10,819 nt of DNA. Source: Spirochaetaceae bacterium. Lineage in GTDB: Bacteria; Spirochaetota; Spirochaetia; Treponematales; Breznakiellaceae. A program made the position numbers and the translations under genes. Positions 7,516-10,819 of the stretch are shown piece after piece (the first letter of the stretch is position 1; each line of letters starts with the position of its first letter). Where the stretch lies: assembly GCA_031255395.1 (NCBI GenBank), contig JAIRSQ010000096.1, positions 1-10,819 on the forward strand. Reading direction: 5' to 3'. The notes below the pieces were generated by a model that ran no database searches, was not told the DNA's origin, and worked only from the letters and a program-made list of their open reading frames with translations.

Positions 7516-8547
7516 TTATTTTGCCTTTCTATAGCCTTGTATTTCTTTCTCTGATATGAAATACACATTTCCATGCGCCCTGGAAATAGCCACATAAAGT
7601 TTATTTAGAGTACCTTTTGCCAAATCACTTAAATTATTTTTTTTATAATAATCCAATGTCGTTTTATTTAGAATAACACAAACATCATTATATTTATTTT
7701 CACCCTTGCAATCACCCCAGTTTTTTGACCTACACTTATATGAATAATGTTCTTGCCGGAATAATTTTATGATATTATCATCCTCCATAATTGATTTTAT
7801 TTCAACCTCATTACTAATATACTTAATTTCCGACCACTCACTTTTACAAGACCCAATATTAATCTTTAAATTGTTTGATATATAATCGCATATTTGCGGG
7901 CAACAACGATGACTTTTAATCAAAGTAGTTTCATCAACGACAAATCCCATATTCCTGAATTTATTTTTGTATTCTCCATAGTCATCATATAAAGTCTCCC
8001 CGACATTACCATCTCTACTCGTATCAAACGTATGTTGGAAAAAATCTCCGACATAGAGAATATTTATATTCGATTCCGATATTTTTCTTAGTAATCCAAA
8101 ATCATGTCCAGCAAAATCTTGTATTTCGTCTATATAAAAGAATCGATAATATTTTTCCAATCTCTTTTTTACATCTCCATATAAACATTTCATTTCAATA
8201 AACTTTGCCGCCCTATTGTGATACAAACGGCCATTGTTCGTTAAATACCTTTTATCATCATTTTTTCCAGCATATCGTGGGGAATTTTGTTTATAGCTCA
8301 ATCCTTTTAGTTTGTATTCTTGCATAAGAAAGGGTTGTATACAGAACGAATATAAAAAAGACGAGTATGTCATTATACGTATATTGCTTGGAAATGCCTT
8401 AAACCTATTTATTATATTTTCTCGTAAATTACGAATGTTAGAAACAGTATATGTTAGGATCAAAGAACGTTCGCCTTCTTGAATTTGATTTACCAAATAT
8501 GTGGTCTTTCCTGATCCCGCGACTGCAAAAATTATTCTTTTATCCAT
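7516..8547 (-). CDS. gajB: GajB-like compact UvrD-family (SF1) helicase/NTPase
   Basis: Predicted partner ATPase of the OLD nuclease upstream. Superfamily 1 motifs appear in order within 343 residues: Walker A AVAGSGKTT (8-16), motif Ia-like LTYTVSN (31-37), Walker B FYIDEIQD (137-144), motif III LYVGDFFQHTF (164-174), motif IV-like SHRCCPQI (212-219) and motif VI YVAISRAHGN (318-327). It is much shorter than UvrD/PcrA (roughly 700) and than GajB as I recall it (roughly 500), because few residues separate the motifs; the 1B/2B-type insertions appear largely missing. No frameshift is seen. The ATG lies inside the end of the nuclease gene (16-bp overlap), so translation is probably coupled. In Gabija, GajB is thought to sense DNA ends and act with GajA in phage defence. 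The pairing supports that role, but the small size makes this a divergent variant. AT-rich. Confidence 0.8.
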   Translation of the reverse strand: MDKRIIFAVAGSGKTTYLVNQIQEGERSLILTYTVSNIRNLRENIINRFKAFPSNIRIMTYSSFLYSFCIQPFLMQEYKLKGLSYKQNSPRYAGKNDDKRYLTNNGRLYHNRAAKFIEMKCLYGDVKKRLEKYYRFFYIDEIQDFAGHDFGLLRKISESNINILYVGDFFQHTFDTSRDGNVGETLYDDYGEYKNKFRNMGFVVDETTLIKSHRCCPQICDYISNNLKINIGSCKSEWSEIKYISNEVEIKSIMEDDNIIKLFRQEHYSYKCRSKNWGDCKGENKYNDVCVILNKTTLDYYKKNNLSDLAKGTLNKLYVAISRAHGNVYFISEKEIQGYRKAK

Positions 8548-10088
8548 TCAATAGCCTCTTTGATGTATTCTGGAACATTAAATTTATCCGTATTGTTAAG
8601 CAAGGCAAACGCCGCTTCAGTCTTATTATTTAGCATATATTCTTTGACTGTTAATGTTCTACGCGATGGACAAAACAAGCGGTCACATACAGATTTGTTT
8701 TCTAAATACACACTAACTTCAAATGTATGTCTATCGGTATCTTTATCAGCAAATATTCCGATCGAATTGCCAACGTATTCTTGATAATTCTCAATACAGT
8801 TTTTATAATAGTCACCATCGTTGTCACGAATTACCGCCGTCTTTATAGATAGCATCTTCGCGAGGTTTAAATATCGTTTAAATGCCGTTCCTCCAATGGC
8901 TATTATTGTAATGTTGCATTCAGTTTCCTTCTTTTGTGCAATACATTCAAACATTTTACTCATCAGTATATATTCGGCATCCCCTTCGACTAATATAACT
9001 TTTTTTGAAAGAATAAATTCTAAAATATTATGATTGGCCGACTTTATGAAAAATTTTGCTGTGTCGTCATCAATATCTCTTAACTTCACAGGGACATCGG
9101 AGGTGCTACTAAGCATTGTAGCATTTCTTAAATCTAATCGTGAACTAATCAAATTATTGTGTGTTGCTATAAACAGCTGTCTATCGTTCACTTCTGAGAT
9201 CTTATTTACGAGTAATTGCATGTGAGAATGGCTTAAATGATTTTCTGGTTCTTCTATCAGTATTATATCAATTATTTTCTTTGATTTACCGAGCGCAAAT
9301 TCTGTTTTTATAAAGCATTGTTTACCCTTACCTTTATTTTCAATGGCGATATCATTTTCAAATATTGTTAAATCACTTTTCAAATTAGATTTTGCATCAT
9401 TCTTTACACCAAATTGATACGCATCTATTCTTTCATTCACTCCTTTTAATATTTCATGATTAAAGATATTTTTATATTTTCTGTATTGATTTTGATGTTT
9501 AAACAGATCAGAACCCTCAATCCAGTTATTATACATATTATTTACATATTCTTTCATAGCATATTCGTTACCAATTCTGCTGTTGTCAACAAAAATATGA
9601 TTTACAAACCTTCTATACCCGCTGTATTGACTACCTTGAAATGTAGTAAAATCACATCTGTAGAATTCAAAAGGGAAATTTTGATCATCGTTTTTTAAGA
9701 TTTCAATCATTTCTTTCATGAATGAATCATCAGGTTTTAGAACTAACCGCAAACCATCACAGTTTCTATGTTCGGAATTATTTCTCCCATTTAATTCCTC
9801 ATTAGTCTGCTCGTTAAGATAGATTTCCGCATACAACTCAGGCAAATTTCTATAATCCCTGTCAGACTCAAGAAACATTCGTATGCATTCTTTGTTGAAT
9901 AATGATTCCACCCCAATGTTTTCTATCTTATTTCTATTTCCGCTTAAGACCAAATCAATGGCAAGCAGGACCGTGCTTTTACCCGATTCATTATCCCCAA
10001 TGATCGTATTAAAACTTTTATCGAAATCAATTACCAATTCCCGAAATCTTTTGAAATTTACTATTTTGAGTTTTTCAATGTAAACCAT
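8532..10088 (-). CDS. gajA: GajA-like OLD-family ATPase/TOPRIM endonuclease
   Basis: 518 residues from the chosen ATG. N-terminal ABC-type ATPase: Walker A GDNESGKST (31-39), signature-like NKGKGKQ (251-257), Walker B DIILIEEPENHL (274-285) and switch His310 in IATHNN. C-terminal TOPRIM: VILVEGDAE (364-372, Glu368), AIGGTAFKRYL (397-407), AVIRDNDGD (418-426, Asp422/Asp424) and Lys489 in NNKTEAAFAL. This is the class 2 OLD layout of GajA, a nuclease controlled by ATP/nucleotide levels in Gabija defence; the downstream overlapping UvrD-like gene supports it. The ATG at 10088 has AGGAG seven bases upstream. A GTG 36 bases earlier would sit at the predicted transcription start with no ribosome site, so I rejected it. 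Strongly AT-rich compared with the hydrogenase operon, as expected of an acquired defence gene. Other OLD-plus-helicase systems remain possible. Confidence 0.86.
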   Translation of the reverse strand: MVYIEKLKIVNFKRFRELVIDFDKSFNTIIGDNESGKSTVLLAIDLVLSGNRNKIENIGVESLFNKECIRMFLESDRDYRNLPELYAEIYLNEQTNEELNGRNNSEHRNCDGLRLVLKPDDSFMKEMIEILKNDDQNFPFEFYRCDFTTFQGSQYSGYRRFVNHIFVDNSRIGNEYAMKEYVNNMYNNWIEGSDLFKHQNQYRKYKNIFNHEILKGVNERIDAYQFGVKNDAKSNLKSDLTIFENDIAIENKGKGKQCFIKTEFALGKSKKIIDIILIEEPENHLSHSHMQLLVNKISEVNDRQLFIATHNNLISSRLDLRNATMLSSTSDVPVKLRDIDDDTAKFFIKSANHNILEFILSKKVILVEGDAEYILMSKMFECIAQKKETECNITIIAIGGTAFKRYLNLAKMLSIKTAVIRDNDGDYYKNCIENYQEYVGNSIGIFADKDTDRHTFEVSVYLENKSVCDRLFCPSRRTLTVKEYMLNNKTEAAFALLNNTDKFNVPEYIKEAIEWIKE

Positions 10089-10130
10089 ATTATATCTCCT
10101 GCCACTAAGGCACAGTCTATTCACCTTGAT

Positions 10131-10159
10131 ATTTTACAATATGGGAATATTTCTGTCAA
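10131..10159 (-). promoter_or_regulatory. Near-consensus sigma-70-type promoter for the gajAB-like pair
   Basis: On the minus strand, TTGACA (10159-10154) and TAAAAT (10136-10131) are separated by exactly 17 bases. The predicted start near 10124 leaves a leader of about 36 nt before the ATG at 10088. The -35 box is perfect and the -10 box matches 5 of 6, which suggests strong housekeeping transcription. A short inverted repeat, GTGTA/TACAC (10162-10166 and 10177-10181), lies just upstream of the -35 box and could be an operator, but five-base arms are weak evidence. Confidence 0.8.
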
Positions 10160-10282
10160 TAGTGTATAATTACATTTACACATAAAAACTCCAAATAAGT
10201 TCTGCCTGTAATGAGAGGAACACATTCGTCACATTGGGTAGACATTCTTCCCAAAAGCCCTTGTATTTTGCTATTACTCCGA

Positions 10283-10356
10283 CGAGCGCAAGGTGGAGGG
10301 GGCGTGCACGAGACTAATCGATTAGTCCATCTGCCCTGAGACCTCCAGCCTGCTCG
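10283..10356. repeat. Nested inverted repeats around a 16-bp perfect palindrome
   Basis: The centre is the perfect palindrome GACTAATCGATTAGTC (10312-10327). Around it, complementary segments nest in order: GGGC/GCCC (10300-10303 and 10333-10336), TGGAGG/CCTCCA (10294-10299 and 10342-10347) and CGAGC/GCTCG (10283-10287 and 10352-10356). Together they could form a four-helix stem with internal loops on either strand. The central palindrome could instead be a dimeric protein-binding site. Function unknown. Confidence 0.55.
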
Positions 10357-10448
10357 ATAGCAAGCACACCCCATCATTGCTCATTGTATATGTGGGGGAG
10401 CGCACCCTCGCCTAATGCGGCCTTATCCTGTTAATCCGATACACCCAA

Positions 10449-10574
10449 TGACGCTGCTCCCCCCCGCTACATAGTCCTCACTACGGCGCGTGGCGCCTCC
10501 GTTGCGGTCTTGCCCTTCCTTATAGGGTAAAGCAGGCGGCAAAGCGTCAGGCTAAACAGTGCACCGCACTGTTT
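10449..10574. repeat. Multi-helix inverted-repeat block, candidate structured RNA
   Basis: TGACGCT (10449-10455) pairs with AGCGTCA (10543-10549). Inside are GGCGC/GCGCC with a 3-base loop (10485-10497) and TTGCC/GGCAA (10510-10514 and 10538-10542), the latter directly abutting the outer helix. Immediately beyond is a strong hairpin, AAACAGTGC/GCACTGTTT with a 3-base loop (10554-10574). The arrangement resembles a junction plus a terminal hairpin, but no U-tract follows on either strand and I recognise no known RNA family. Confidence 0.45.
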
Positions 10575-10656
10575 CGTGCTCCCCCCACTCTCTTCCCCGC
10601 CAAACCGCCGCCCCCTCGAATGTGAATCAAGCCCTTATCGGCTTATCCCCCTTTGT

Positions 10657-10701
10657 CATGCCCATTGCTTATGCGGCGGTGAGCGCCGCGCAATGGTCAT
10701 G
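10657..10701. repeat. 45-bp long hairpin (palindromic element)
   Basis: The arms CATGCCCATTGC (10657-10668) and GCAATGGTCATG (10690-10701) pair with one mismatch. After a one-sided TTAT bulge, an inner GCGGCG/CGCCGC helix (10673-10678 and 10684-10689) closes on a GTGAG loop. With 17 paired positions in 45 bases this is far beyond chance. It resembles palindromic intergenic repeats or folded recombination sites, but integron attC core consensus sequences were not found. Confidence 0.65.
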
Positions 10702-10819
10702 CCAAGCCGCACGGCGGCGCGGGTCTTGTCCGTTGGCATATAGCGGCCTTTATCGCCATTTCGCGGCATTAGGAATATCGCGTAACCGATACGTTTTGCG
10801 GCAAAAGGGCGGCGGCGGT

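Larger units (their letters stand above)
10160..10819. other. Gene-poor, repeat-rich region of unknown nature
   Basis: About 660 bp upstream of the defence pair with no convincing coding sequence, tRNA or recognised RNA. From about 10280 rightward it turns G+C-rich, unlike the AT-rich genes beside it. Short open frames exist on both strands (for example minus 10156-10377, and plus from 10658 running off the edge), but they lack ribosome sites and recognisable motifs and overlap inverted repeats. The inverted repeats are dense and are listed separately. Possible explanations are a structured RNA, a palindromic intergenic repeat family, or remnants of a mobile element at the edge of the acquired defence genes. 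Confidence 0.5.

Noticed and set aside
10089..10124. GTG start 12 codons upstream for the gajA-like gene
   Set aside because: It coincides with the predicted transcription start and has no ribosome site, whereas the ATG at 10088 has AGGAG at proper spacing and begins with the family-typical IEKLKIVNFKRF segment right after it.
10165..10170. Perfect TATAAT on the plus strand, suggesting a divergent promoter
   Set aside because: No -35-like hexamer lies 16-18 bp upstream and no extended -10 spacing is present; A+T-rich DNA yields such matches easily.
10156..10377. 73-codon minus-strand open frame before the promoter
   Set aside because: It overlaps the -35 box and the nested palindrome, has no recognisable domain or ribosome site, and other frames there are equally unconvincing.
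10658..10819. Plus-strand open frame of 54 codons running off the window
   Set aside because: Its ATG lies within the 45-bp hairpin and lacks a ribosome site; the opposite strand is also open for a similar length, as expected in G+C-rich DNA.
7185..10819. CRISPR array, tRNA or attachment-site repeats flanking the defence genes
   Set aside because: No regularly spaced repeats, no T-loop GTTCGAATC-type sequence, and no shared direct repeat between the two flanks could be found by eye.

Overview
The window suggests a strictly anaerobic, H2-metabolising bacterium (clostridial Firmicute, spirochaete, synergistete or similar; the sequence alone does not decide). Every gene I can support lies on the minus strand, so the biological order runs from high to low coordinates.

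Region 1 (about 7184 down to 1): a tightly packed [FeFe]-hydrogenase operon with moderately high G+C. It encodes a HydABC trimer of the electron-bifurcating/NAD-linked type: HydC (NuoE-like 2Fe-2S subunit), HydB (NuoF-like FMN/Fe-S subunit) and HydA (H-cluster subunit with an N-terminal Fe-S relay). A short DUF2325 protein follows, then a sensory-type hydrogenase HydS (ferredoxin domain, altered H-cluster pocket, 4Fe-4S domain, PAS domain), then a SpoIIE-type PP2C phosphatase that runs off the left edge. Short gaps or overlaps and good ribosome sites indicate one transcript. The likely logic is that HydABC couples NADH and ferredoxin to H2, while HydS plus the phosphatase sense H2 or redox state and relay it by dephosphorylation.

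The most unusual observation here is that the hydS frame is broken by one in-frame TAG inside the PAS domain. The same frame then continues for 72 codons of family-like C-terminal sequence and ends in a TGA that overlaps the phosphatase ATG. This could be a recent nonsense mutation, a sequence error, readthrough or recoding. No other gene end visible in the window uses TAG.

Region 2 (7185-7515): a 331-bp spacer without a gene, with a few small inverted repeats.

Region 3 (10159 down to 7516): an AT-rich two-gene unit behind a near-consensus sigma-70-type promoter. It encodes an OLD-family ATPase/TOPRIM nuclease (GajA-like) and an overlapping, very short UvrD-like helicase (GajB-like). This is the architecture of a Gabija anti-phage system with a reduced helicase partner, and its base composition points to horizontal acquisition.

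Region 4 (10160-10819): about 660 bp with no convincing gene, mostly G+C-rich and unusually full of nested inverted repeats. It may hold a structured RNA, a palindromic repeat element or mobile-element debris; I cannot identify it.
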